From assembly GCA_024703915.1 (NCBI GenBank), contig CP087969.1, positions 4,526,001 to 4,590,000 on the forward strand: a stretch of 64,000 nt of DNA. Reading direction: 5' to 3'. The DNA is from Massilia sp. H-1 (GTDB lineage: Bacteria > Pseudomonadota > Gammaproteobacteria > Burkholderiales > Burkholderiaceae_D). The translations under genes were made by a program, and so were the position numbers. Below, piece by piece: positions 1 through 9,292 of this stretch; within the stretch, counting starts at the first letter, position 1; each line of letters starts with the position of its first letter. A model generated the notes under the pieces. That model saw nothing but the letters and a program-made list of their open reading frames with translations. It did not search any database and had not been told where the DNA came from.

Positions 1-141
1 CTGTTCTGCCTGACGGTCGATCGCCAGGCGGCGAGCTATCTGCCGCAAGTGTTCGGCCCGCAGCATTACGCCTTGTTGATGCGCCCGGAACTGTTGCCGC
101 TGATCCTGCTGGACTGGTTGCGCCAGCTGATGGGACGCTGA
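1..141 (+). CDS. C-terminal fragment of an unidentified protein
   Basis: The window opens inside a gene in frame 1 that ends with TGA at 139-141. The 46 visible residues are rich in leucine and aromatics and end in LLDWLRQLMGR. I do not recognise the family and see no motif that assigns a function. The coding frame is supported by clean GC-rich codon usage up to the stop and by the next gene starting 40 bases later on the same strand. Confidence 0.6.
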   Translation: MFCLTVDRQAASYLPQVFGPQHYALLMRPELLPLILLDWLRQLMGR

Positions 142-181
142 AGGGACATGATGAATAATCTGGAAGGAGGTACTGGCGCAA

Positions 182-484
182 TTGGGTGGCTTGCATGACG
201 CAAGAATGTCGGCGATTCGCTGGGATGCGGACTTGAACGATCTTGAATTTGCGTTCACCGACATGTATGCCAATTTCCGGGGCTTGCCAGATTATCCGGG
301 GGCCAAGCCCGGCGCGATCGTGCTGCATCAGGTGAAGGCGCTGGTCTTTGCGCTGGAGATGGATGGCCATGCGCGCGTGTTTGATTTCTCTGTCGAAGAA
401 ATGAACGGCGAGTTTCTCATGACGGTGTTATTCAGTCCCAGCGGAACGATCAAGGCCAGGTTCTTATCGGCTGATTATCAGTGA
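182..484 (+). CDS. hypothetical protein, about 100 aa
   Basis: A small intact frame coding for about 100 residues. I chose the TTG at 182 because a strong AAGGAGG lies at 164-170, eleven bases upstream; an ATG at 208 has no comparable ribosome binding site. The protein is acidic and soluble, with no signal peptide or membrane segment; it contains DLNDLEFAFTDMY near the N-terminus and FDFSVEEMNGEF in the second half. I do not recognise the family. It may be co-transcribed with the fragment ending at 141. Confidence 0.55.
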   Translation: MGGLHDARMSAIRWDADLNDLEFAFTDMYANFRGLPDYPGAKPGAIVLHQVKALVFALEMDGHARVFDFSVEEMNGEFLMTVLFSPSGTIKARFLSADYQ

Positions 485-557
485 GCGCAAGCGCAAGCGC
501 GTCACTGCTAGCTATCATTTCCCGGTTGTACAGCCCACTTCCCCGCATGGTAATTTC

Positions 558-578
558 CGCATGCATGATCAGCATGCG
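558..578. promoter_or_regulatory. perfect inverted repeat upstream of the PEP-CTERM gene
   Basis: CGCATGC (558-564) and GCATGCG (572-578) form perfect 7-bp arms around a 7-base centre, ending 25 bases before the ATG at 604. The position fits an operator or a short leader hairpin. The function is inferred from symmetry and location only. Confidence 0.35.
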
Positions 579-603
579 AATAACCACAATCAGGAGATGA
601 GGC

Positions 604-1150
604 ATGAAGTTGTTGTCAGTATTAGTTGGACTGTTTCTCGCAGTAAACGCACAAGCAGGAACGACCCTGGTGGGCGATCTGGTCGATGCGGGCATGTACC
701 GCACCATCGACACCGGCCGCGGCGTCGGCCGCATCGTCGGCTTCGGGCTGGACCAGCCATTCATGGTGGAAGAGGGCGCCGCCGACACAAAAAAATATAG
801 CGTCGCGTATTCCCTCAACGTCGACGGCGGCGGCTTCGCCATCGACTTTCTCAATTCCTTCTCATGGGGCAGCGGGATCGTATTTCGCCTCAGCGATCTG
901 GACTTTTCCAATGGCGGCTTGCTCAAGTCGCTGGTCGTCGATTCCAATATGTCCGGCTATGCCGTGAATGTGGGCGCCGATTTTGTCGAAATCAATCTGA
1001 GCGGCGTGCGCGGCACGCGCGATGCCTATTTCAATGGCCAGTTCGTGACCGCGGCTGCGACGCAGGTGCCCAGAACTGTCGTCGATCGCCTTGCTGGCAC
1101 TGGGCCTGGCGGCCATCGCCTTTACCGCAAAACGCGCCCGTCAAGTTTAG
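604..1150 (+). CDS. PEP-CTERM sorting-domain exported protein
   Basis: The start MKLLSVLVGLFLAVNAQAG is a signal peptide with an AQA cleavage site. The body (about 140 residues) resembles no enzyme I know. Read across a frame break near 1070, the C-terminus is VPELSSIALLALGLAAIAF followed by TAKRARQ: a PEP-CTERM tripartite tail of VPE motif, hydrophobic helix and basic end. Such proteins are processed by exosortase and displayed at the surface or in exopolysaccharide. The break is CCCGAACTG written as CCCAGAACTG, one of the window's recurrent errors, so the gene is probably intact. An AGGAGATGAG ribosome site precedes the ATG. Its TAG (1148-1150) overlaps the convergent gene's stop. Confidence 0.8.
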
Positions 1151-1332
1151 GACGCGGCTTGCCGTGCCTGCCATTTGGCCAGCTCGGCGCGGTAGCGGTC
1201 CATGGCATCTTCATACAGGTCGAACACGCAAGGCGTGCAACCGCTGCGGCAGCAGTCGTCCAGTCCGGGCTGGACTGGTTCGACCGGCATGGGATCGTCG
1301 GGGCGGGCAGGTTCTTTCATGCCCTTCAACAT
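1147..1332 (-). CDS. oxidoreductase-like domain protein, 61 aa
   Basis: An intact 61-residue protein containing CCRSGCTPCVFDLYEDAM, the conserved cysteine core of the small oxidoreductase-like family (Pfam Oxidored-like), which is also found fused to larger redox proteins. The biochemical role of the stand-alone form is not known. The TAA stop at 1147-1149 overlaps the TAG of the convergent PEP-CTERM gene, so the two genes share their terminal bases. Confidence 0.75.
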   Translation of the reverse strand: MLKGMKEPARPDDPMPVEPVQPGLDDCCRSGCTPCVFDLYEDAMDRYRAELAKWQARQAAS

Positions 1333-1376
1333 AAGGGACGGTCGAAAGAAAGTCCAGTAAAACCTGCCCTGGCGAC

Positions 1377-1758
1377 TCAGTTGACGCTACGGATAGAACT
1401 GATCTCGAAGTACATTCCGCGGTTGTCGCGCTCGCAGGTGCCGGTCATGGTCGTGCCGCGCTTGCCCGAGAAAGTCATTTTGGCGCCCGGGGTCTTGGCC
1501 GCGCAGGCGGCGTGGGCTTCGGCAGGCGCGTCCGGTGGCGGTGGCGGTGCAGGCAGCAGCCAAGCGGCGCAGGCATGGCTGGAAGGGGGGATGCCCGGTT
1601 CCGACGGCGGCGACGGCGGCGACGGGGGCGAAGGTGGCGCCGATGGCAAGGGCAAGCGCAGCGCTGCCGTACTTGCAGCGGCATTCGTGCGCGGACGCGG
1701 GACCGGCAATCGATACGGCGCACAAGGCGGCAAGGACGATGGTTGGGATCAGTTTCAT
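1377..1758 (-). CDS. small secreted proline-rich protein, frame broken
   Basis: Starts at ATG 1758 behind an AAGGAG site. The N-terminus MKLIPTIVLAALCAVSIAG with ASA is a signal peptide. The other end, in a different frame, reads KMTFSGKRGTTMTGTCERDN then RGMYFEISSIRSVN before TGA at 1377. Between them lies a repetitive stretch (SPPSPPSPPS and a run of five prolines in the second frame) where the frame must change; the exact point cannot be fixed by eye. Function unknown. The copy of the putative response-regulator operator at 1798-1823 lies 39 bases upstream of the start, so this gene is a likely direct target of the adjacent two-component system. Confidence 0.55.
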
Positions 1759-1797
1759 GGAATTCTCCTTTTGGTTGACTGGCAGCTGCAGTCTGGC

Positions 1798-1823
1798 CGC
1801 CAAATGTGGAGAAATCGTGGGGA
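1798..1823 (-). promoter_or_regulatory. putative response-regulator binding site, copy 1
   Basis: TGTGGAGAAATCGTGGGGA (1805-1823), preceded by CGCCAAA, is repeated almost exactly at 4129-4154 (25 of 26 bases identical). It contains two GTGG half-sites 11 bases apart (1806 and 1817), the spacing used by OmpR/PhoB-type regulators. It sits just upstream of the secreted-protein gene starting at 1758 on the minus strand. Confidence 0.6.
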
Positions 1824-2490
1824 CTACAGATCGAAGCGGTATCCCAGTCCGTACACGGAGCTGATCGCGTCCACGTCCGGCAGCACGGCGCCGATCTTGC
1901 GGCGCAGGTTCTTGATATGGCTGTCGACGGCGCGGTCGGTCACGTCCAGGCTGTCCTGGCTGGCCAGGTCGAGCAGCTGCGCGCGTGAAAACACCTGCCC
2001 GCGCAGCTGCGCCATGCCTACGCCAGGATCTGGTACTCGCTCGGCGTCAGATCCAGCGCCTGGCCGTTGATGCTGACCCGGCGCGCCGCCTCGTCCACCT
2101 GGCACGGGCTTGGCCTCGCTCGCCCTTGCGGGTGCGGCGCAGGATGACGCGAATGCGGGCCATCAGCTCGCGCGGGCTGAACGGCTTGCACAGATAGTCG
2201 TCGGCGCCGCTGTCGAGACCCAGCAGGCGGTCGATCTCCTCGACCCGCGCCGTGACCATGATGATCGGTACCTCGGAGAATGCGCGCACTTCGCGGCACA
2301 GCGTGAGACCGTCCACGCCCGGCAGCATCAGGTCCAGCACCAGCATGTCCGGCACGTCGCTGCGCAGTGCCGCCAGCGCCTCGCCGCCGTGATGAAAAAC
2401 GGTCGGCAGATACCCGTTCGCGCGCGCATAGTCGGCGACCAGCGCGGCCAGCTCCGGCTCATCCTCGATGATGAAGATGCGCGCGCTCAT
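1824..2490 (-). CDS. OmpR-family response regulator (BaeR/CpxR-like)
   Basis: The receiver domain begins MSARIFIIEDEPELAALVAD. The phospho-acceptor aspartate is in VLDLMLPGVDG and the conserved lysine in DDYLCKPFSPREL. The C-terminal winged helix shows LDLTPSEYQILA and, further on, DRAVDSHIKNLRRKIG and SVYGLGYRFDL. Two or more frame breaks in the linker and winged helix (about 2040-2110) match the window's error pattern. The ATG at 2490 overlaps the TGA of the sensor gene by four bases, so regulator translation is coupled to the sensor. It probably activates the promoters carrying the 26-base repeat at 1798 and 4129. Confidence 0.85.
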
Positions 2491-4066
2491 GCCGCCACCG
2501 CCGGAAACGTCAGTTGCACCTGCAGCCCGCCCAGCGGCGAGCGCGCAAAGGCGAGCACGCCGCCGTGCGCCTGCACGATGCGCTGGGTGAGGGCCAGGCC
2601 AAGTCCCGCGCCGCCATGTTCACGGCTGCGCGAACCCTCGACCCGATAGAAGCGTTCCGACAGGCGCGCCAGGGCTTCATCGGGCACGCCGGGGCCGCTG
2701 TCATCGATGCGCAGGGTGATGCTGGCGCCGTCGGTGGCGCCATTGAGCGTCACCCGGGTGCCGGGCCCGCCGTAGCGGATGCAGTTTTCGAGCAGATTCG
2801 AGAAGACCTGGCGCAGCCGATCGGGATCGGCCATGACGGTGACGCCAGCGAGCGGCTGGCCGGCAGGTGAATGTCATGCCGATGGGCCGAGAACTTGTCG
2901 GCGAAGGCGCCGGCCTGTTCGGCGGCGAGCTGCCACAGGTCGAGCCGCTGGCGCTGCAAGGCCAGCTCGCCCACATCGGCACGCGCCAGCGCATACAGTT
3001 CATCGATCAGCTTATTGAGCGACAAGACCTGGCGCAGCATCGCCGCCGTGCCCTCGGCGCTGGCCGGGCGCACGCCGTCCTGCACCGCCTCCAGCTGGGC
3101 GCGCAGCACCGACAGCGGCGTGCGCAGTTCGTGCGAGGTATCGGCCACCCACTGGCGGCGCGATGCTTCCGCCTTGCCCAGTTTTTCGGCCAGCTGGTTG
3201 AAGCTTGCCGCCAGCTCGCCCAGTTCGTCGCTGCGCGCCACGGGCAGGCGGGTGTCGTGGCGGCCGTCGGCCAGTTCGCGCGCGCCGTCGGCCAGGCGCA
3301 GGATCGGTTTGCGGAAGTGGGCGGCCAGCAGCATCGCCGCCAGGCCGCTTAACGCCAGGCTGGCCCCGAGAATGATCGGCAGGCTGTCCTTCATGCGCTG
3401 CACAAAGGTGACTGCCATCGCGTCGCTGGGCCGGGTCGCCTTGGCAACGACAAGATAGGCCACCGTCTTGCCGCCACTGAGGATGGCGCGGCGCGCACTG
3501 GCTTCGCCCGACGCGCGGCGGCTTAGCCAGATAGCGGCCAGCCGCATCTTGCAGGGTCACGCGGTCCTGCAGGCCCAGCTCCTGGACCGACGGGGCGGCC
3601 GTAGGGGGCGGCAATTCGATTGGGATCAGCGGTGGCGGCAGCGGCGGTGCGGGCGGCGCGGGTGCGTACGCGGGCGTGAGCGGCTCATGCAAGGGGACGG
3701 GCGCAGCGGGCGGGGCCGGTGCTGCGGGAGGGGCTTGGCATGGTAGGCGGCGCGGGTGGTTCAGGCGGTTCGGGCGCCGCCACGCCAAGCTCGCGCTGGC
3801 GTTGAAGGCGCGCCAGCTCGTGCGCGATCCATTGCGTGCGTTCGTTCGCGTCGCGCGGCAAGAAATCCCAGTTCGGGCGCCCCTGGTAGCGCGGCGATGG
3901 TGCCGGACAGCTCGTCGAGGCGATCGAGTTCGATATTGACCGCGTATTCGGCAAAGCTGCTCATCACGTTCTGCCGCATCAGGACGAGCGCCGTCATGGC
4001 AACGGCCAGTATGGCCAGCAGAACGGAAGCAAACAGCCGGTGGCCGATCGAAAAGCGCAATCTCAA
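2487..4066 (-). CDS. sensor histidine kinase (BaeS-like), frame broken
   Basis: Membrane sensor kinase paired with the downstream regulator. In order: an N-terminal membrane segment (LFASVLLAILAVAMTALVLM), a periplasmic part with a proline-rich stretch, a second membrane segment (IILGASLALSGLAAMLLAA), a HAMP domain, the H-box DTSHELRTPLSVLRAQ, the N-box SNLLENCIRYGG, and G-boxes DDSGPGVPDE and GGAGLGLALTQ. Breaks occur near 2860 (a GGCCGGCC apparently collapsed to GGCC), 3010, 3540 and 3890. The start is a TTG at 4066, the first codon in frame with the first membrane helix; its ribosome site is weak, so the start is uncertain. Confidence 0.8.
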
Positions 4067-4128
4067 CTCCGGTCAATGGGGGTGGCGCCAGTGTATACGA
4101 TGCGCGGTTTGGAACACCACAGCCTGAT

Positions 4129-4154
4129 CGCCAATTGTGGAGAAATCGTGGGGA
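4129..4154 (-). promoter_or_regulatory. putative response-regulator binding site, copy 2 (autoregulation)
   Basis: Second copy of the repeat described at 1798-1823, in the same orientation, 62 bases upstream of the sensor kinase start and inside the 116-base gap after the PKHD hydroxylase gene. GTGG half-sites fall at 4137 and 4148. This position suggests that the two-component operon controls its own promoter. Confidence 0.6.
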
Positions 4155-4182
4155 AGGGAAGACGCGTGCGGCGAGGCTGCTG

Positions 4183-4866
4183 CTACAGTTCGGCCCACAT
4201 GCGCAGCAGGTTGTGATAGTGGCTGGTCAGGGCCACGACCTCTTCGCAGTCGCCGATGCGCATGCGCAGCTGCTGGATCGACTGATCCAGCTCCAGCAGC
4301 ATGGAGCGTTTCGCGTCGTCGCGCACCATGCTCTGGACCCAGAAGAAGGAGCATACGCGGGTGCCGCGCGTGACCGGTTCAACCTTGTGCACGCTCGATG
4401 ACGGATACAGGATCATGTCAGCCAGAGTAGGCAGCTTGACCTCGTGCGTGCCGTAGGTGTCGGCCACCACCAGTTCGCCGCCGTCGTACTCGGCCGGATC
4501 GGCCAGGAACAGGGTGCACGACAGGTCCGTGCGCAATGGCGGCAGGCCACCCGGCACGTTGCGCACCGCGCCGTCGACGTGGGCGCCGTAATGCTCGCCG
4601 CCTGCGTAGCTGTTGAACAGTGGCGGCACGGTGCGCAGCGGGAGCGCGGCCGAAATGTACATCGCGTGCCTGGCCAGCGCGGCCAGAATGACCGCGCCCA
4701 GCTCCGCCGCCAGGGGTGACGTTTCCGGCAACTGGCGGTTCTGCTTGACCTGGGCGCCCTGCAGGGCCACCGTGGCGCGGCCATCGGTCCAGTTGGCGCT
4801 GTCGAGCGCGGCGCGCATGGCGGCCACTTGTTCACGGGTCAGTACTTCGGGAATGTGCAGCATCAT
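4183..4866 (-). CDS. piuC: Fe(II)/2-oxoglutarate PKHD-type hydroxylase (PiuC/YbiX family)
   Basis: An intact 227-residue protein, the usual length for PKHD-type hydroxylases. It begins MMLHIPEVLTREQVAAMRA. Iron ligands are the HxD in HYGAHVDGAV and the distal histidine in SSVHKVEP; the following RGTRVCSFFW supplies the arginine for 2-oxoglutarate. Family members are iron-repressed and commonly lie beside TonB-dependent siderophore receptors; the substrate is unsettled. Here it is the last gene of the operon transcribed away from the TonB receptor, 13 bases after the reductase gene, so Fur control from the 9.3 kb boxes is likely. Confidence 0.9.
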   Translation of the reverse strand: MMLHIPEVLTREQVAAMRAALDSANWTDGRATVALQGAQVKQNRQLPETSPLAAELGAVILAALARHAMYISAALPLRTVPPLFNSYAGGEHYGAHVDGAVRNVPGGLPPLRTDLSCTLFLADPAEYDGGELVVADTYGTHEVKLPTLADMILYPSSSVHKVEPVTRGTRVCSFFWVQSMVRDDAKRSMLLELDQSIQQLRMRIGDCEEVVALTSHYHNLLRMWAEL

Positions 4867-4879
4867 GATGGTGATCTTT

Positions 4880-6225
4880 TTAGTAGACGTCGTGGCGGTA
4901 GCGGCCTTCGGCGTCGAGCTGGTCGAGCGCTTCCAGGCCGAGGGCCGCAACGAGCGTGTCATGCACGCCCGAAGCCATACCCTGCAAACTGCCGCAAACA
5001 TAAATGGCCGCGCCTTGCGCGATCCATTCGCGCAGTGCGTTGGTGTGCGCGGCGAGCGCGTGCTGCACGTAGCGGATCTCGCCGCCGTCGCGCGAGAATG
5101 CCAGGCTCAGTGATTCGAGTGCGCCCGCGTTCTTCCAGGCGTCGATCTCGGCGCCGCAGAAGTGGTCGTGCGCGGCATTGCGTTCGCCAAAAATAAGCCA
5201 GTTGGCGTACTGGCCGTCGGCGATGCGGTTCTTGAGGTGGGCGCGCAGCCCGGCAATGCCGGTGCCGTTCCCGATCAGGATCATCGGGCGCGCCGCGTTC
5301 TCGCCCGCCTGGAAGCGGCGGTGCTGGCGCACCCGCATCAGCACCGGTTCCTGCTCGCTTAGCCTCAAGGCACAGCCAGCCCGATGCCACGCCCTGAACG
5401 CCGTCGTCGCGCACATGCAGGCGCACCAGCAGTTCGATGCGTCCGTCGGCCTAAGCAGCGAGGCGATCGAATATTCGCGCGGATAACCGGGATCGGCCGG
5501 TGCGCTCACCTGCACCAGGTCGCCTACCTGCCAGTCGGGCAGGGCGCCGTCGGCCGGCGCCAGTGCGATGCGATAAACAGGAGCACCGGCGCTGCCCGGG
5601 TTGAGCAGCACGCGTTCGGCGATGCGCCATTCGGCGTAGGCCGGAGCGCTCCAGTCGGGCGCGTCGCTGGTGCTTAGGCCAGGTGGCTGAGGTGATGCTG
5701 CCATGCCTCGATGGCCGCCGGGGCGCTGCGGTCCGCCTCCACCCGTTCGAACAGCGGCTGCGCGCCGCGCTCGCGCAGGTGCGCGTCAAGGTAGCGGCCA
5801 AAGCCGCAGTAATTGGTGTAGCTGCTGTCGCCCATCGCCAGAATCGCGTAATGCAGATGGCCAAGCGGCGCGGCCAGGTCGCCCAGCATGCGGGCAAAGC
5901 GCGCACCGCTGTCGGGCGGATCGCCCTCGCCATAGGTGCTGACGATGAACAGGATGCGTTCGGCGCCGCGCAGATCGGCTTCGCCCATGTCTTCCATGCT
6001 TAAGCGCTGCAGGGCGCTCAGGCCGCCGGTGTGCAGCGTGGCGACAGTTTGCGCGGCCAGGTATTCGCAGGTGCCGGTCTGGCTGGCGTACACCACCAGC
6101 CAGTCGGCCGGACCGCTGGCGGCAGGCCGGGCGCGGCGCGTCCGCAGCACGGCCACGCACACGAGCGCGTATGCCAGCAGCATGCCAAGGGCGGTGGCCC
6201 AGCGGACAGGATCGAGATTCATCAT
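4880..6225 (-). CDS. membrane-anchored flavodoxin / ferredoxin-NADP reductase fusion (sulfite reductase flavoprotein type)
   Basis: An N-terminal membrane helix (WATALGMLLAYALVCVAVL) is followed by a flavodoxin domain (VVYASQTGTCEYLA, STYGEGDPPD, AMGDSSYTNYCGFG) and an FNR domain with FAD site YPREYSIASL, NADP motif LIGNGTGIAGLRAHL and the end YVCGSLQGMASGVHDTL. It probably carries electrons from cytosolic NADPH through FAD and FMN into the membrane. Breaks near 5357, 5453 and 5672 carry the CTTAG/CTAAG signature; at 5357 the protein demands GAGGCCGGCGAG. Its ATG (6225) overlaps the apbE stop. In this operon it is the likely electron source for extracytosolic reduction of ferric siderophore. 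Confidence 0.85.
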
Positions 6226-7239
6226 TGAAGCAGTTCTTTAAATGCGGTGGAGCAGAGTTCTTCCAGGCTGGCGCCGCGCCGCACCAGAAAGCGCGCGGCC
6301 AGGCCTTCCTGTTGGGCGAAGCGCATGCCTTCCTGCGGACCGAGGACGGTCAGCGCGGTCGACAGTGCATCGGCCGCCATGCAGTTCTGATGCAGCACGG
6401 TCACCGAGGCGACGCCGTTGTCGATCGGGCGCCCGGTGCGCGGGTCGAGCGTATGCGAGGCGCGCTGCCCCAGATGCTGGAAGTAACGGCGGTAGTCGCC
6501 CGAGGTGGCGACCGACAGGCCGTGCAGCGCGACCACCACCGGCTCGCCGTCGCTCGGCATCGGGCACGCCTTCCAGCGCGACCCACCAGGGCTGGCCGTC
6601 GGGTTTGAGTCCCGCGCCGCGCAGTTCGCCGCCAACTTCGACCAGGTAATGGTGAATGCCGTGCAGGTCCAGCGTGGCTGCCAGCGCATCGACGGCAAAG
6701 CCCTTGGCGATCGACGACAGGTCCAGCTGCACATGGCCCGGCTGCAAGGCGCCGGCCGTAGGCCGCGTCCAGCACCACCCGTTCGCGGTCGCGCCGCTGC
6801 AGGATGGCCGCGATACTGGCCTCGCCCGGCGCGTAGAAACTGGGTTCGTCGTAACGGCTGCGGGCGCCGAAGCCCCAGCAGTTGACCAGGGCAGCCAAGC
6901 GCACGGATCGTAGGCGCCGCCGCTCTTGGCGGCCACTTCCAGACCATATGCCAGCACGGTGAAAAAATCCTCCGGCAGGCTGTGCCAGCTGCCTTCCGGT
7001 GCGTCATTGAAGCGGCTCAGATGCGAGCCTGGTTCCCAGTGGCTCATCTGAGCCACCACGCTGTCCAGGCGCAGCTGCAGCTGTCCGGCCAGTGCCGCAT
7101 CGGCCGCCGCACCGGTACGCAGATAGCGCACCGACCACGACGTGCCCATGCTGCTGCCCATGCGGCAAGGATGCTCCACGCTGCCCATCGCCGCAGGGAG
7201 GCCCGACGAGACGGACAGGGGAACGAGCACGCGCCGCAT
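6222..7239 (-). CDS. apbE: ApbE, FAD:protein FMN transferase
   Basis: ApbE covalently attaches FMN to threonine or serine of target proteins in the periplasm. Visible landmarks: MGTSWSVRYL near the start, SHWEPGSHLSRFNDAPEG, LDLSSIAKGFAVDAL (the conserved SxIAKGxxVD segment), VEVGGELRGAG, the C-terminal SHTLDPRTGRPIDNGVASVTV and MAADALSTALTVLG. The N-terminus is hydrophobic but not a clear lipobox. Breaks at about 6560, 6760 and 6900 are consistent with lost GC dinucleotides beside GCCGGC. It lies in an operon with a DUF2271 protein carrying a flavinylation-type motif, the obvious candidate substrate. Confidence 0.88.
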
Positions 7240-7248
7240 CGGTGTCGC

Positions 7249-8081
7249 TTATTCCGGCAGGATTTCGAGCGTGGCAGCGTAGCTGTAACGGCGCACGTTG
7301 GCCGGGCCGTCAGCTGGCGGCATGCCTTTTCGGTGACTACCGGGTAGCCCGCGTTGAGCCAGTACATGCCGGGCGCCGAGCAGCTTGACGGCGACTTCGC
7401 CGTTCGCGTCCGTCATCAGGCGCTGCTCGCCCAGCACGCCGCGATAGCGCACGCCGCCCGGGGTCAGGCTGAATGCGAACTTCGGCAGCGCTTTGCCGTC
7501 CAGCTGGAAGCGCCACTTGGCCGTTTCGCCTGCGCGCAGGTCGGTCGGATGGGTGACCGGCACCATTTCGAGGCCGAACCCGGTCGGCTTGAGGGCGCCC
7601 GTGGTTTGCGTATTGGCCGTCACAAAAGTCTCGAGGCGGCCGAAGGTGCGCACCGTCTTGACGTCCTGCGCGTCGGTTAAGCACGTCCTTGGCGAACGAT
7701 TCTTCGGTGCCGCGGAAGCGCTTGATCTCGCCAGTGGCCTTGTCCTTGTAGCTGCCCATGACGGCCTTGGAAATGAGCGTGATCTTGTAGGTGCCGTCTT
7801 TTTCCATTTTCAGGTCGAAGCTGCTGCGCTGCTTGCCCATCACAGGCAGCCAAGCGCACGCAGGTGGCGCCGTCAGGGCCGGTCACGGTGGCGTCGTCCA
7901 GCTTGAGCGCGACGTGGTCGACATCGAACAGGCCTTCGGAAATGGCGCCGTCGATCGTGACCCAGGCTTCCTTGCCTTCCACATTGGTCGACTGCGGCAG
8001 CAGCCAGCCGCGGTGGGCGCTCGCTTGCAGGGACACGGCGGCCAGCGCCAGTGCCAGGACGGTTTTGGTGAGTTTGTTCAT
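7249..8081 (-). CDS. DUF4198-family periplasmic protein
   Basis: A signal peptide (KTVLALALAAVSLQASA) is followed by HRGWLLPQSTNVEGKEAWVTIDGAISEGLF, typical of DUF4198 proteins, which are exported beta-rich proteins found in metal and siderophore loci. Later segments include TYKITLISKAVMGSYKDKAT, LEMVPVTHPTDLRAGETAKW and the end VRRYSYAATLEIL. Frame changes occur near 7680, 7850 and around 7330-7380; in the last, a short stretch reads sensibly only in another frame (MYWLNAGYPVVTEK) and then returns. It sits between apbE and the DUF2271 gene, eight bases from the latter. Confidence 0.8.
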
Positions 8082-8089
8082 GGTGGGCC

Positions 8090-8612
8090 TCAAGGAGTGA
8101 TCTGAATCGATACTGCGCCAAGTTCTTCCTTGCCGCTGACGCTGGCCGTTTGCGCGGCTTTCAGCGGCAGCTTGAACGGCACCCGGACCAGTTCGCGTCC
8201 GCCCGCTTCGCGCGCTGCTTCCACGACCAGCTGGTAGTCATGCGTACTAGCAGCTTGTCGAAGCCGGTGCGGGCCGGGCCGAAGCTGAGCTTCTGCTCAT
8301 CGCGCAGGTGCGGGTCGCGCCGCTCACGCCGTCCAGCGGCAGGCTGACATCGCGGCCGCTCTTGCGCCACCAGGTGCGCAGGTCCTTGACCCACTTGGTG
8401 CTTAGAACGTTGTCCTTCTTCTTGACGTCGTACAGCACGGCCAGATTGGACACGAAAGCGTTGTCGCCGCGTTCGAGCCACATGGCCACGTAGGGACGGT
8501 GGTACTCGGCCACGTTCAGTTGCGGGATCTCGAATTTGACAGCCATTTCGGCGCCGACCGCCCAGCTGCTCAGCATCGGCAGCGACAGGGCCAGGGTGTG
8601 GTGTAGTTTCAT
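8090..8612 (-). CDS. DUF2271 periplasmic protein, putative covalent flavoprotein
   Basis: An exported protein of about 170 residues (signal peptide MKLHHTLALSLPMLSSWAVGA). Recognisable DUF2271 wording: VAMWLERGDNAFVSNLAVLY and STKWVKDLRTWWRKSGRDV. It then reads LDGVSGATRT: SGATRT matches the consensus [ST]GA[ST]x[ST] that ApbE flavinylates in NqrC/RnfG-type proteins. The frame breaks just after this (about 8300) and again near 8247. I infer that the final threonine carries FMN attached by the ApbE encoded two genes downstream. It probably passes electrons on the periplasmic side of the membrane. Confidence 0.8.
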
Positions 8613-8622
8613 GAGGGTCTGA

Positions 8623-9268
8623 TTAATGGGTGAATAAAAGAGCGAGCAGGATCGGCACCAGCACGCCGAAGCCGATCACGGGCCAGGTTGACGGCCGGTT
8701 GGCCGCATGTAATTTCATGATCAGGAAACCGGTGATGGCAAATACCATGCAGGCACCGGCAAAAATATCGATGAACCAGCTCCACACGCCGCCCGTGTTG
8801 CGGCCCTTGTGCAGGTCGTTCAGCCACGACACCATGCCGCGGTCGGTCTTTTCGTATTCGGCCGCGCCGTCGGCGGCAATGCGCAGCCAGGCGTCGCCGC
8901 CCGGGCGCGCCATCGGCACGTAGGTTTCGTCTTCTTCCCACTCGGCGTCCAGGCTTAGCCACGTTGATCGAAAACTGGTCTTGGCCCAGTCGGCCAGCGC
9001 CGGCAGGCAGGGGCGCGCTTGCCTTGCCCGCCTGCCGTTCGCCTTCTGCGCGCAGCACGGTTTGCAGCGCGGCGGGCAGGGTGGCGTTGCGCTTGACGAC
9101 GGTCGGCTTGGCCTCGATCTGCGCGGCGTGGTTGAGCGTGAAGCCGGTGATGGCGAACATCAGCATGCCGGTCAGGCTCAGCGCGGCGCTGATCCAGTGC
9201 CAGCGGTGCAGATTCTTGAGCCAGACGGCACGGCTGGCGCTGGGAATGTGCGGGGACTGCGGCGGCAT
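8623..9268 (-). CDS. PepSY-associated transmembrane protein
   Basis: First gene of the iron operon. The N-terminal NLHRWHWISAALSLTGMLMF then AITGFTLNHA is the PepSY-TM helix with conserved histidines. A periplasmic part contains WLRIAADGAAEYEKTDRGMV, then WLNDLHKGRNTGGVWSWFID followed by a helix (CMVFAITGFLIMKLHA) and a final helix (PVIGFGVLVPILLALLFTH). Relatives of this architecture (PiuB-like) take part in transmembrane electron transfer to ferric siderophores. One break near 8957, where GTGGCCGGCCTGG is written with CTAAG, follows the window-wide signature. It starts at ATG 9268, just downstream of a perfect Fur palindrome. Confidence 0.82.
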
Positions 9269-9292
9269 CGGGTCTCTCTCTGCGTGAATGAT

